A DNA stretch of 33,751 nt. Source: Thermodesulfovibrionia bacterium. GTDB taxonomy: Bacteria > Nitrospirota > Thermodesulfovibrionia > JACRGW01. Every line of letters begins with the position of its first letter. The stretch's first letter is position 1. The stretch covers positions 1 to 33,751 of the forward strand of contig CAKKSD010000041.1 in the NCBI GenBank assembly GCA_919902995.1. Direction: 5' to 3'. Made by a program: the position numbers and the translations under genes. This document shows, piece by piece, positions 8,105 to 18,312 of this stretch. The notes under the pieces were generated by a model. That model made no database searches. It was not told the origin of the DNA and saw only the letters and a program-made list of their open reading frames with translations.

Positions 8105-8139
8105 AAATTCTTTAAGTTTCTGTGTCTCATTAAAAAAAT

Positions 8140-8215
8140 TGGAGGCGGCGAGCGGATTCGAACCGCTGAATAAAGGTTTTGCAGACCTCTGCCTTATCCA
8201 CTTGGCTACGCCGCC
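8140..8215 (-). tRNA. tRNA-Cys (GCA)
   Basis: Read on the minus strand it folds as a full cloverleaf: acceptor GGCGGCG pairing with CGCCGCC, anticodon loop CTGCAAA with anticodon GCA, TTCGAAT in the T loop, the U discriminator typical of tRNA-Cys, and an encoded CCA (8142-8140). It lies one base after tRNA-Gly in the same transcript. Its 3' end is the right border of the defence island. Confidence 0.95.
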
Positions 8216-8216
8216 C

Positions 8217-8291
8217 TGGAGCGGGAAACGGGATTTGAACCCGCGACTCTCGCCTTGGCAAGGCGATGCTCTACCACTGAGCTATTCCCGC
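8217..8291 (-). tRNA. tRNA-Gly (GCC)
   Basis: On the minus strand the acceptor GCGGGAA pairs with TTCCCGC, the D arm is GCTCAGTGGTAGAGC, the anticodon loop TTGCCAA carries GCC, and TTCAAAT is in the T loop. The discriminator is U and CCA is encoded. It is the first gene of a two-tRNA transcript. Confidence 0.95.
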
Positions 8292-8318
8292 ATCTATATA
8301 AAATTAATCTGATAAATA

Positions 8319-8348
8319 ATCTTATCAAAAGCCACTTTTTACTGTCAA
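8319..8348 (-). promoter_or_regulatory. Promoter of the tRNA-Gly/tRNA-Cys transcript
   Basis: On the minus strand a perfect TTGACA (8348-8343) is followed by GATAAG at 16 bases or TAAGAT at 18 bases. The start would be about 20 bases before tRNA-Gly. Confidence 0.6.
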
Positions 8349-8376
8349 TAACTAAATAATGTACCTTGAATTTTAA

Positions 8377-8408
8377 TTGTGAACCTTAATTTTATTTGGT
8401 GTTGACAA
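8377..8408. promoter_or_regulatory. BirA-type biotin operator
   Basis: TTGTGAACC (8377-8385) and TGTTGACAA (8400-8408) are separated by 14 bases. This fits the known BirA box, TTGTnAACC-N14/16-GGTTnACAA, with one mismatch (T for the first G of the right half). The right half-site covers the -35 box of the bioB promoter, so holo-BirA binding would block RNA polymerase when biotin is ample. Confidence 0.65.
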
Positions 8409-8429
8409 ATATAGGCATACCTGTATAAT
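8402..8429 (+). promoter_or_regulatory. bioB promoter
   Basis: Both boxes are consensus: TTGACA (8402-8407) and TATAAT (8424-8429) with a 16-base spacer. The expected start at 8436-8437 is only six or seven bases before the bioB ATG, and there is no Shine-Dalgarno site, so the transcript is nearly leaderless. Confidence 0.85.
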
Positions 8430-8442
8430 CATAACAGTTTAA

Positions 8443-9414
8443 ATGGACAATGATATTTCGACTTTAACTGAAAAGATCCTTAAGGATGCCCAGATAGAAA
8501 AGGATGAGGCACGCTTTCTTACAACACTTAATGGTTCTGATGTCTATAAACTCTTTTCATATGCAAACAGTATAAGAGAATTTTTCAGGGGAAATTTCAT
8601 CGATCTCTGCTCCATTATAAATGCGAAATCTGGAGCCTGTCCTGAAGACTGTAGTTATTGTGCCCAATCTACACATTATAATACAAAGGTAGATGTATAC
8701 CCCTTAATTTCTGAGTATAGAATAATTGAAAGGGCAAAAGAAGCTAAGAAAAATGGCGCCAGACGCTTCTGTATCGTAACGAGCGGTAGGAAGATTGATA
8801 ACCCTGATGAAATCAAAACCATTGCCACTTGGATTACTCAGATAAGAGATATTGGCTTACTTCCCTGTGCAACCCTTGGATTACTCAGAGAAGAAGATCT
8901 TTATACCTTAAAAGAAGCAGGTCTGAACCGCTACCACCATAACCTCGAAACCTCTGAAGCCTTTTTCCCTGAGATATGCACTACCCATACATACAGAGAA
9001 AAGGTGAAGACAGTTAAGAAGGCGCAGGAACTTGGCCTTTCTGTCTGTAGCGGTGGGATATTCGGGATAGGGGAAGGGTGGGAAGAAAGGATTGAGATGG
9101 CCTTCTCCCTGAGGGATCTTGATGTCGATTCAATACCGATTAATTTTCTTAATCCTATCCCAGGGACACCTTTAGAAGGAATGGGTTATCTTAACCCCAT
9201 TGAGGCACTGAAGATTATAGCAATCTACCGTTTTATCTTGCCTGATAAAGAGATAAGAATATGCGGTGGAAGAAATGTTGCGATTAGAACCCTTCAACCC
9301 TTTATATTTCTTAGCGGTGCTGATGGACTTCTTATAGGTGATTATTTAACAACCCAAGGAAGAAACCCTGATGATGACCTCAAAATTATGGAGGATCTGG
9401 GCCTTAGATGGTAA
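8443..9414 (+). CDS. bioB: Biotin synthase
   Basis: BioB is a radical SAM enzyme that inserts sulphur into dethiobiotin, the last step of biotin synthesis. The 323-residue protein has the CxxxCxxC cluster motif GACPEDCSYCAQ (Cys66, Cys70, Cys73) for the [4Fe-4S] centre, plus conserved stretches such as HNLETSEAFFPEICTTHTY and NFLNPIPGTPLEG. Length is typical. It leads the biotin cluster behind a BirA-type operator. The ATG at 8443 lacks a ribosome site and lies six or seven bases after the predicted transcript start. The stop overlaps the bioW start by seven bases. Confidence 0.97.
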   Translation: MDNDISTLTEKILKDAQIEKDEARFLTTLNGSDVYKLFSYANSIREFFRGNFIDLCSIINAKSGACPEDCSYCAQSTHYNTKVDVYPLISEYRIIERAKEAKKNGARRFCIVTSGRKIDNPDEIKTIATWITQIRDIGLLPCATLGLLREEDLYTLKEAGLNRYHHNLETSEAFFPEICTTHTYREKVKTVKKAQELGLSVCSGGIFGIGEGWEERIEMAFSLRDLDVDSIPINFLNPIPGTPLEGMGYLNPIEALKIIAIYRFILPDKEIRICGGRNVAIRTLQPFIFLSGADGLLIGDYLTTQGRNPDDDLKIMEDLGLRW

Positions 9415-10262
9415 AATCCTTCAATGACAATTACAATAGGAACCAGACAGCATTCAGTCTCAGGATGAGGGCATCAATGGATGGAATGCATATATCAGGA
9501 GCTGAAAGGATACTATCTGAAGATAAACTTCCATCTGAATTGGTTTCATTATTTAACAGGGCAATAAATCACGGTATTGGAACCCCTGATGAAATCTATT
9601 TCTCTGTAGAGGAGATCAAGGAAGATATCCTCTTTGCAGGCTCCCTTCCTATATCAACAATTCTGACAGAAGGGTCAGAGGATAGCAGAAGGAAGACGAA
9701 AGAACTTCTGAAACTACACAATATCTCTGAAAAAACAATAAGCAAAGCATTTAATGACATATCCAAAGGTGCGTCACCAGACAGCAAAAATATGCGTGGG
9801 GCAATTGTTATTGATATAGATACAGGTGAAAGGTTAGAACCTGACCCTTACAGAGGTGTAAGGGTCAGCAGGATGGATATCTGTGAAGAAGCCGAGGATA
9901 CCCTTAGTATAGAAATGAAAAGGATAGACACAGAAGGTCTTAGGGTAAAAGAGGCACTCATTTTAGCTACAAAAGTTTCTATGGCAGGAACTGTGGCAGA
10001 ACTTTGCTGGTCAGACAATCCTGACTATACTACAGGTTATGTAGCCTCAAAGAGGTATGGTTATGTGAGGTTTCCTGATCTGAAGAAAAAAGGGGATATA
10101 AAAGGAGGAAGGGCATTTTTCTTTAAAGGTCAGGTATCAGATATCTATAGTTACATTAATTTTCTGCAAAAAAGACCTGTACTTATAGAAAGGGTTACAC
10201 AAGGTTTTAGACCCTGCACATGGGAAGAATTCCTTTCGAGGACTCGTAGAGATGAGATATGA
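9408..10262 (+). CDS. bioW: 6-carboxyhexanoate-CoA ligase (pimeloyl-CoA synthetase)
   Basis: BioW activates pimelate with ATP and CoA to give pimeloyl-CoA, the substrate of BioF. The family signature FSLRMRAS followed by HISGAERI is at residues 16-35. RGVRVSRMD and the C-terminal segment GYVRFPDLKKKGDIKGGRAFF are also characteristic. At 284 residues it is a little longer than the shortest BioW proteins but has no extra domain. It overlaps bioB at its start and the lipid kinase gene at its end (ATGA), so all three are probably co-translated. Presence of bioW implies that this organism uses free pimelate rather than the BioC-BioH route. Confidence 0.93.
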   Translation: MVKSFNDNYNRNQTAFSLRMRASMDGMHISGAERILSEDKLPSELVSLFNRAINHGIGTPDEIYFSVEEIKEDILFAGSLPISTILTEGSEDSRRKTKELLKLHNISEKTISKAFNDISKGASPDSKNMRGAIVIDIDTGERLEPDPYRGVRVSRMDICEEAEDTLSIEMKRIDTEGLRVKEALILATKVSMAGTVAELCWSDNPDYTTGYVASKRYGYVRFPDLKKKGDIKGGRAFFFKGQVSDIYSYINFLQKRPVLIERVTQGFRPCTWEEFLSRTRRDEI

Positions 10263-11146
10263 AGATCAAACTTATTGTGAATCCGAAGTCTGGAACAGAA
10301 ATTGTTAGAAAGATTAAAAATAGCGAAGATCTGCTCAGAAAATCCGGAGCAGATCTTCACGCATTTATAACATTAAAGAGAGGGGATGCGGAGGTATGGG
10401 CAAAGAATGCTATCGAGGAAAGTTTTGAAAGGATAATAGTTGCAGGTGGCGATGGAACAATCAATGAAGTCATAAACGGCATAGTTAATCCAGAAAAAGA
10501 TATGATACAGCCACCAATAGGGATTATTCCAGTGGGTGTAAGTAATGTCCTCGCTCTGGAAATCGGTATCCCCTTGAATATGGAGGAATCTACCGCCATC
10601 GCAATCAAAGGAAAAATTAAACCTGTATCTCTTGGTATTTCTAACGGAAGATATTTTTCCCTCATGGCTGGTGCAGGTTTCGATGCAGAGGTGGTCTGCA
10701 GGTTGAACCTTAAACTCAAGCGTTATCTTGGGAAATGGGCCTATATAGTAGCTGGCATAAAACTAATCTTTAATTATAAACCGCCTCTCTTAGAAATCAT
10801 TACAGATTCAGGAGAGGTATTGAAAGGATACTCTGCAATTGTTGGTAAGTCTAAATATTACGGTGGAAAATTTACAGTAACACCAGAGGCAGGTATAGAA
10901 AAGGAGGAACTTGACCTCTGTCTCTTTCAGAAAGGAAAGAGGAGGGATATTTTACGATATGTCTTTGGTGTCTTAACAAAGATTCATCTCGGGTTTAAGG
11001 ATGTAGTTTATAGAAAAGTGAAGGGATTAAAGATTACATCTCAAGGAAGGGTACCAGTTCAGATAGATGGGGACTGTTTTGGAGAATTACCTGTTAATAT
11101 CTCTCTAAAGCCAGAGGCGGTAAGGCTTGTATTTCCAAAGGAATGA
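10259..11146 (+). CDS. Diacylglycerol/lipid kinase family protein (DagK/YegS-like)
   Basis: The 295-residue protein has the lipid kinase signature: NPKSG at 8-12, GGDGT at 63-67 with NEVINGI after it, and GVSNVLALEIGIP as the second nucleotide-binding loop. The C-terminal half is the beta-sandwich domain of the family (YYGGKFTVTPEAG, VQIDGD). It would phosphorylate diacylglycerol or a similar lipid at the membrane. The four-base overlap with bioW ties it to the biotin transcript, though no direct role in biotin synthesis is known for the family. The exact substrate cannot be told from sequence. Confidence 0.88.
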   Translation: MKIKLIVNPKSGTEIVRKIKNSEDLLRKSGADLHAFITLKRGDAEVWAKNAIEESFERIIVAGGDGTINEVINGIVNPEKDMIQPPIGIIPVGVSNVLALEIGIPLNMEESTAIAIKGKIKPVSLGISNGRYFSLMAGAGFDAEVVCRLNLKLKRYLGKWAYIVAGIKLIFNYKPPLLEIITDSGEVLKGYSAIVGKSKYYGGKFTVTPEAGIEKEELDLCLFQKGKRRDILRYVFGVLTKIHLGFKDVVYRKVKGLKITSQGRVPVQIDGDCFGELPVNISLKPEAVRLVFPKE

Positions 11147-11150
11147 AATC

Positions 11151-11258
11151 GTCATTCCCACGAAAGTCTATGACCCGTGGGTCACGACCCATAGGGTGGG
11201 AATCTAGACACTATTCCTGTTAAACAGAAAACTGGATTCCCATTTACACGGGAATGAC
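11151..11258. repeat. Dispersed GTCATTCC element between the lipid kinase gene and bioF
   Basis: A 108-base non-coding element has inverted ends GTCATTCCC / GGGAATGAC and an internal hairpin TGACCC-GT-GGGTCA. It fills nearly the whole gap. The same ends occur in other gaps of this window. The right end stops about 20 bases before the bioF ATG. Confidence 0.7.
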
Positions 11259-12422
11259 AGATTCTTATTAATACAATTTTAATGTTTGAAAAAGAATTAG
11301 AGGAATTAAATCAAAAAAGTCTCCTTAGAACCCTGCGAAGGATAAATTCTGCTCAAGGTCCCAGGGTAAAAATAGACGGGAGAGAAATAATCCTTCTTTC
11401 GTCCAACAACTACCTTGGTCTTGCTAATCACCCAAGAGTTAAAGAAGCAGCCATAAGGGTAATAGAAAAATACGGCTTTGGGTCAGGTGCATCAAGACTT
11501 ATTTCAGGAAATATGACCCTCCACGAAGAACTTGAAGAAAGAATTGCTGACTTTAAAGGGACTGAGGCTGCCATCCTCTTCAATTCAGGTTATACCGCCA
11601 ATATCGGGATAATCCCTGCATTAGTAGGAAAGGGAGATTTTATTTATAGCGATGAACTTAATCATGTAAGTATCATTGACGGCTCGAGACTGAGTAGTGC
11701 AGAGATAAGGATCTATCCTCATAAGGATATGACAGTGCTTGAGGAACTCCTCAAAAAAGACAAAAATAATGGGAGAAAACTTATAGTGACAGACACTGTC
11801 TTTAGCATGGACGGAGATATAGCACCTTTAAAAGATATTTACAACCTCTCACAAAGATATTCAGCCTTTCTTATGGTAGATGAGGCACACGCAACGGGTG
11901 TACTCGGGAGTAAGGGCAGAGGAGCGGTTGAGCATTTCGCTCTTAAAGGAGAAAATATTATCCAGATGGGAACTCTCGGTAAGGCACTGGGCACCTTCGG
12001 GGCTTATATTGCAGGGTCAAAGGACCTTATAGTTTATCTAAGAAATAAAGCAAGGAGTTTTATCTATACTACTTCTCTTCCACCTGCGGTAGCTGCAGCA
12101 GCGATAGAGGCAATAAATATTATTGCAGAGGATAATTCACTTATTAAGGGCTTGTGGGATAACAGGAAGGTATTTATAGATGGACTCCATTCTTTAGGAT
12201 TTGACACACTTTCCTCGGAGACACCTATAATACCAGTCCTGGCAGGAAATATCCATAAGGCATTGGAGATGGCTGAAACACTTTATGAAGAGTGTATTTA
12301 TGCACCAGCCATAAGGCCACCAACCGTCCCTGAGGGAAGTTCCAGAATAAGGACTACAGTAATGGCTAATCATACAAAAGAAGACATAGAGGCTGCTCTA
12401 TCCGCATTTAGAAAGATAAAAA

Positions 12423-13878
<1,456 letters not shown>

Positions 13879-13963
13879 AAATGCACAACAAGCACATTCC
13901 CGTAGCTTGCTGAATGGAGTTTCAATATCACTCACCATTGACCATCTTCCAATTGAGAAAAGA

Positions 13964-13992
13964 TTGAGGTACAGGATGAATTATGATATCAT
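13964..13992 (+). promoter_or_regulatory. hisS promoter (leaderless type)
   Basis: TTGAGG (13964-13969) and TATCAT (13987-13992) are separated by 17 bases. The -10 box ends eight bases before the hisS ATG, so transcription should start at or next to the start codon. Confidence 0.55.
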
Positions 13993-14000
13993 GTTAAACC

Positions 14001-15284
14001 ATGGAAGCAAAGGGTATAAAAGGTTTTAAAGACATCCTACCTGATGATATTAAAAAATGGCATTTTCTGGAAGAAACGGCTAAAGAGGTTTTCGAAAATG
14101 CAGGTTATTCTGAGATAAGGGTTCCCATAATGGAGTTTACCGAGATCTTCTCGAGGAGTATTGGGGAAGATACGGATATTGTAGAGAAGGAGATGTATAC
14201 ATTTCAGGATAAAAGCGGAAGGAGCATAACACTCAGGCCGGAAGGTACGGCATCTATTGTGAGGGCATATATAGAGCACGGGCTTCATGCTGACCCTCAA
14301 CCGACAAGACTTTACTACCTAGGCCCCATGTTCCGTTACGAAAGACCTCAGGCAGGGAGATACCGCCAGTTTTACCAGATAGGTGTAGAGGCGCTTGGCA
14401 TAGATGAACCACTACTCGATGCAGAGGTAATAATGATGCTCTGGCATCTGTTTGAAAGACTGAAACTCAATTACCTGGAACTCCAGCTAAATTCACTCGG
14501 ATGTAAAAATTGCAGACCTCTTTACATTAAGACACTAAGGAATTACCTTACTGATAAACTGCCTCTTTTATGCCCGGACTGTAAGAAGAGATATGAGGTG
14601 AACCCATTGAGAGTTCTCGACTGTAAGCGTGAGCAGTGCATTAATGCAGTAGCAAATGTACCTGGCATATTTGATTCACTCTGTCCCTCCTGTAAAAAAC
14701 ATTTTGATGAGGTAAAGGGGTATCTCAGAGAGCTATCTATACCATTCGTGGTAAACCAGAAGATTGTGCGTGGACTCGATTATTACACAAAGACAACATT
14801 TGAGGTAATTTCAGAAAAACTGGGTGCACAGAATGCAGTTGCTGCCGGAGGAAGATACGATGGACTCGTGAAAGATCTGGGCGGTCCTCCAACCCCGGGT
14901 ATAGGATTTGCGATAGGTGTTGAAAGGACTATATCGCTTTTTAAGAATACACCCCCTGAACAGAAACCTTTAATATTTTTAGCATCGTTAGGTAATTCAG
15001 GACAAGCCTTCTCGATGAAATTGGCACGACAGATGAGGGATGCAGGTATAAAGGTGGAACTTGGATACGGAGACAGTCTGAAGAGCCAGATGAGAAAGGC
15101 AGATAAGTCAGGAACAGGTTATGTCCTGATAATAGGCGATGAAGAGATTAAGAAGGGTTCTGCGATACTCAGGAATATGAGAACAAAGTCTCAGGAAAAT
15201 ATTCCCTTCGGGAGTGTATTCGAGACAGTGACGAAAAGGCTTCGTCCTGAGGCCCAACCCGAAGGATTATCCGACAATATCTAA
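14001..15284 (+). CDS. hisS: Histidyl-tRNA synthetase
   Basis: This class II synthetase charges tRNA-His in the cytoplasm. The 427-residue protein has LRPEGTASIVRAY (ATP/His site), motif 2 GPMFRYERPQAGRYRQFYQIGVE, the HisRS-specific LDYYTKTTFEV, AAGGRYDGL, and motif 3 PGIGFAIGVER, followed by the anticodon-binding domain. Length is typical. Two Cys-pair clusters (CKNC, CPDC and CPSC) lie in the insertion domain and may bind zinc. No ribosome site precedes the ATG. Its end overlaps the convergent TatD-radical SAM gene by 18 bases. Confidence 0.97.
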   Translation: MEAKGIKGFKDILPDDIKKWHFLEETAKEVFENAGYSEIRVPIMEFTEIFSRSIGEDTDIVEKEMYTFQDKSGRSITLRPEGTASIVRAYIEHGLHADPQPTRLYYLGPMFRYERPQAGRYRQFYQIGVEALGIDEPLLDAEVIMMLWHLFERLKLNYLELQLNSLGCKNCRPLYIKTLRNYLTDKLPLLCPDCKKRYEVNPLRVLDCKREQCINAVANVPGIFDSLCPSCKKHFDEVKGYLRELSIPFVVNQKIVRGLDYYTKTTFEVISEKLGAQNAVAAGGRYDGLVKDLGGPPTPGIGFAIGVERTISLFKNTPPEQKPLIFLASLGNSGQAFSMKLARQMRDAGIKVELGYGDSLKSQMRKADKSGTGYVLIIGDEEIKKGSAILRNMRTKSQENIPFGSVFETVTKRLRPEAQPEGLSDNI

Positions 15285-16652
15285 TTCCCTTACTCTGAAC
15301 TTCACTCCCCAATCCTTTGCCATCCTCTCACAGGCCCTTATATCTACCTTAGGGAGTGTAATCACAGTTATGCCGACTTCAGGAATATATTTCTTTGCCT
15401 CGATAATGAAATCCTTCATTGCTTCAAAAGTCTTTTCTCCAAATTCTGGATGGCAGACCTCATTGTATATTTCAGCCCTGTCGGCATTAAGACTTATTGA
15501 GATATAATCGACAAGACCTTTAAGCTCCGGGAGGATATTCCTGCCATGGATTAGATTGCCCTGGCCATTTGTATTCAACCTTACCCTTCCACCTCTTTCT
15601 TTTATCCAGGCAGCCACAGCCTTCACAAGATCAAGGCGTATCAGTGGTTCACCATATCCGCAGAAGACCACTTCCTTGTAAGACCTTGGATCACCTATTG
15701 ACTTTATTACATCTTCAAAAGAGGGTTCCTTCTTAAGCCTTAGATTATGCCCCTTAACAAAATCAGAATAATAACGGATACAGAAATCACAATGGTTCGT
15801 GCAACGGGTTGTAATATTAAGATAGAGGGAATCTCTTATTTTGTAGGCTATTTCACCTTCTTCCTCGATCCTGCCTATCTTTAAAAGCTTCATGGCATTA
15901 TAGGATGTGACTCTGGCCACATCCTCAACAGTAAGGCCTGAAAGCTCGGCTATAGCCCCTGCTATATACCTGAGATAGGAAGGTTCATTCCTTTTCCCCC
16001 TGAAGGGTTCCGGTGAAAGATAAGGAGAGTCTGTCTCAATCAATATGCTTTCAATAGGTATTTCTTTAACGATTACCTTTAGCCTTTCCGCTTTTTTAAA
16101 TGTTACAGGACCGGCGAAGGATATATAAAATCCCATCCTTATGGATTTTTTAGCCATATCTATATCCCCTGAGAAGCAATGCATAACACCTCCTGCACTT
16201 TTTGCATCCGCCTCTTCAAGAATTCTGAGTGTATCATCCCTTGCCTCTCGGCTGTGGACAATTATGGGAAGTTTGAGCTCTTTTGCTATCTCTATCTGCT
16301 CCCTGAAACACCTTCTCTGGACATCCCTCGGTGAGAGGTCATAGTGGTAATCGAGGCCTATTTCACCGTAAGCAACAACCTTTTGCACTCTTGCCAGCCT
16401 CCTAATCTCATCGTAGGTACTATTATCTATATCTTTTACTTCATGGGGATGGATTCCGACTGATGCATAAACAACAGGGTTTGATTCAGATAGCTCTACT
16501 GCCCTCCGGCAACTCTTGATGTCAGAGCCGACAGTCAGTATATAGTCTATCCCTGCATCTTTAGCCCTATTTATCACCTCTTCTCTATCTTTATCAAAAT
16601 CCTCCATCTCAAGATGGACATGGGTATCGATAAGCATGTGATAATATAACAT
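15267..16652 (-). CDS. TatD-family metal-dependent hydrolase fused to a radical SAM domain
   Basis: About 461 residues in two parts. Residues 6-260 are a TatD nuclease: HVH (11-13), GEIGLDYHYD with Glu97, His133, His158 and Asp208 as metal ligands. Residues 275-461 are a small radical SAM domain with TTRCTNHCDFCIRYY (Cys284, Cys288, Cys291) and GYGEP for SAM binding. TatD-linked radical SAM proteins are a known family, sometimes fused and sometimes separate; the reaction is unknown. The ATG at 16652 has GGGAG upstream. The ATG at 16637 (MLIDTHVH) is the usual TatD start and is equally possible; a longer frame from 16691 is less likely. It is divergent from selA and converges on hisS. Confidence 0.9.
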   Translation of the reverse strand: MLYYHMLIDTHVHLEMEDFDKDREEVINRAKDAGIDYILTVGSDIKSCRRAVELSESNPVVYASVGIHPHEVKDIDNSTYDEIRRLARVQKVVAYGEIGLDYHYDLSPRDVQRRCFREQIEIAKELKLPIIVHSREARDDTLRILEEADAKSAGGVMHCFSGDIDMAKKSIRMGFYISFAGPVTFKKAERLKVIVKEIPIESILIETDSPYLSPEPFRGKRNEPSYLRYIAGAIAELSGLTVEDVARVTSYNAMKLLKIGRIEEEGEIAYKIRDSLYLNITTRCTNHCDFCIRYYSDFVKGHNLRLKKEPSFEDVIKSIGDPRSYKEVVFCGYGEPLIRLDLVKAVAAWIKERGGRVRLNTNGQGNLIHGRNILPELKGLVDYISISLNADRAEIYNEVCHPEFGEKTFEAMKDFIIEAKKYIPEVGITVITLPKVDIRACERMAKDWGVKFRVRELDIVG

Positions 16653-16750
16653 AAAACTCCCATTTATTTCCCCTTTACTAAAGATGAGCATGGAGGGATT
16701 AAGAAAATACTCTTTTAAAATCTGAGGATATTTTATATACTATATCTCCT

Positions 16751-18169
16751 ATGGCAGATGTTAAGGAAATTCTAAGAGAGATCCCTTCTGTTGATGAGGT
16801 TCTCAAAAGCCCTCTTTGTCAGGAATGGCTTAAGACCCATCCAAGGTCACTTGTCCTCAAGGCGATAAGGGATATCCTTCGGCTTAAGAGAGAATCTATA
16901 CTTGCAGGGGCAAATCCTGCAGCATCAAGAGTCCTTTCCTTTGATACTATCTTCTCAGAAATAGAGAATACCCTTAATGACCTTTCTTCTTTCAAACTAA
17001 GACCACTCATAAATGCAACAGGGATAATTATACATACAAATCTCGGCAGGTCTATTCTTGATGAAGTTGTCATAAGAAATATGGAGGGAATTGCCAAAAG
17101 ATATTCAAACTTAGAGTACGACATTGAGAAAGGAGAAAGGGGCAAGAGACATGCCCATCTTGAGGAGATACTGAGAACGCTTACAGACTCAGAGTCATCA
17201 GTCATTGTGAATAATAATGCTGCGGCAGTCCTTCTTGTATTAAATAGTATGGCACAGGAAAAGGAAGTGATAGTCTCGAGGGGTGAGCTTATAGAGATTG
17301 GTGGTTCCTTCAGGATACCAGAGGTGATGGAGAGAAGCGGTGCAGTACTCAGAGAGGTAGGGACCACAAATAAAACCCATCTCAGGGATTATGAAGGTGC
17401 GATAAATGAAAGAACTGCCCTGCTCCTTAAGGTACATACAAGCAATTACAGAGTCCTTGGCTTTGCATCGGATGTTTCACTTCAAGACATGGTGTTCCTC
17501 GGACAGAAAAGGGGTATACCTGTAATGAATGACCTGGGAAGCGGATGTATCATTGACCTTAAGAAATATGGTATCTATGGAGAACCCACAGTAAAGGAAG
17601 TCCTTAAGAGCGGTGTGGATATAGTAACTTTCAGCGGTGATAAGTTACTCGGAGGCCCCCAGGCAGGTATCATCCTGGGAAAAGAAGTTTATATAGATAG
17701 AATCCGTAAAAATCCCCTTGCAAGGGCAGTACGGATAGACAAGCTCTCACTTTCAGCCATGGAGGTGACACTGAGAGAGTACCTTGATGAGGAGAGGGCT
17801 GTAAAAAAGATCCCTACTCTTAGAATGCTCACTCAACCCTTGAAGGATATTGCGAAAAGGGCAAAGAAGATAGAAAGGTTACTTAAAAACGTTAACGCAC
17901 TGTTCAAGGTTAAAGTCATGCAGGACTCCTCTCAGGCAGGTGGTGGTTCTCTGCCACTTCTTAACCTACCTACATTTGTTGTTGCCCTCAGTCCTGCGGT
18001 TCAAGGTTCACAATTTTCTGTAAATGATTTTGAGGAAAGACTGAGGAAAGGTGAACGTCCTGTAATAGCACGGATAAAGGATGACGCACTACTTCTCGAT
18101 GCGAGAACCATACAGGATGGTGAGATAAAAGAGCTTGTTGATTCTGTAAAAGTTGCTCTAAAAAAATAA
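16751..18169 (+). CDS. selA: L-seryl-tRNA(Sec) selenium transferase
   Basis: SelA is a PLP enzyme that converts seryl-tRNA(Sec) to selenocysteinyl-tRNA(Sec) using selenophosphate, as a large ring in the cytoplasm. The 472-residue protein has the SelA N-terminal domain, INATGIIIHTNLGRS, TNKTHLRDYEGAI and the Schiff-base Lys298 in SGDKLLGGPQAG. Length matches the bacterial family. The ATG lacks a Shine-Dalgarno site; TATACT (16736-16741) is a plausible -10 but the -35 is poor. It lies 98 bases from the divergent TatD fusion gene and is followed by selB. No tRNA-Sec gene or SECIS hairpin was recognised in this window. Confidence 0.96.
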   Translation: MADVKEILREIPSVDEVLKSPLCQEWLKTHPRSLVLKAIRDILRLKRESILAGANPAASRVLSFDTIFSEIENTLNDLSSFKLRPLINATGIIIHTNLGRSILDEVVIRNMEGIAKRYSNLEYDIEKGERGKRHAHLEEILRTLTDSESSVIVNNNAAAVLLVLNSMAQEKEVIVSRGELIEIGGSFRIPEVMERSGAVLREVGTTNKTHLRDYEGAINERTALLLKVHTSNYRVLGFASDVSLQDMVFLGQKRGIPVMNDLGSGCIIDLKKYGIYGEPTVKEVLKSGVDIVTFSGDKLLGGPQAGIILGKEVYIDRIRKNPLARAVRIDKLSLSAMEVTLREYLDEERAVKKIPTLRMLTQPLKDIAKRAKKIERLLKNVNALFKVKVMQDSSQAGGGSLPLLNLPTFVVALSPAVQGSQFSVNDFEERLRKGERPVIARIKDDALLLDARTIQDGEIKELVDSVKVALKK

Positions 18170-18181
18170 TTTTATCATTTT

Positions 18182-18227
18182 AATTTTGCATCGTACATTT
18201 TAAACTCAAAATTTGAGATGCAAAATT
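18182..18227. repeat. Inverted repeat after selA
   Basis: AATTTTGCATC (18182-18192) and GATGCAAAATT (18217-18227) are perfectly complementary over 11 bases with a 24-base loop, 12 bases after the selA stop. A T-rich stretch is upstream and none downstream. It could terminate transcription or protect the 3' end of the selA message. Confidence 0.5.
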
Positions 18228-18236
18228 CTCACATCT

Positions 18237-18297
18237 GTCATTGTACGACTTGATCGGACAATCCAGACGCTGACCCCCGATTTAATCGGGGAATGAC
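18237..18297. repeat. Short dispersed GTCATT element between selA and selB
   Basis: A 61-base element starts GTCATTG and ends GGAATGAC, with the internal palindrome CCCCGATT-T-AATCGGGG. It matches the ends of the elements at 11151, 23307 and 32655. It ends 15 bases before the selB start codon, with the selB ribosome site right after it. Confidence 0.6.
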
Positions 18298-18312
18298 GGA
18301 AGGCGGAGGCAT

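Noticed and set aside
8055-8312. 85-residue plus-strand reading frame
   Set aside because: It translates the CRISPR repeat and the antisense of two tRNA genes; no coding signal.
18170-18312. tRNA-Sec gene or SECIS element near selA/selB
   Set aside because: The gap holds an AT-rich inverted repeat and a dispersed element; no cloverleaf with a UCA anticodon or long variable arm was seen.
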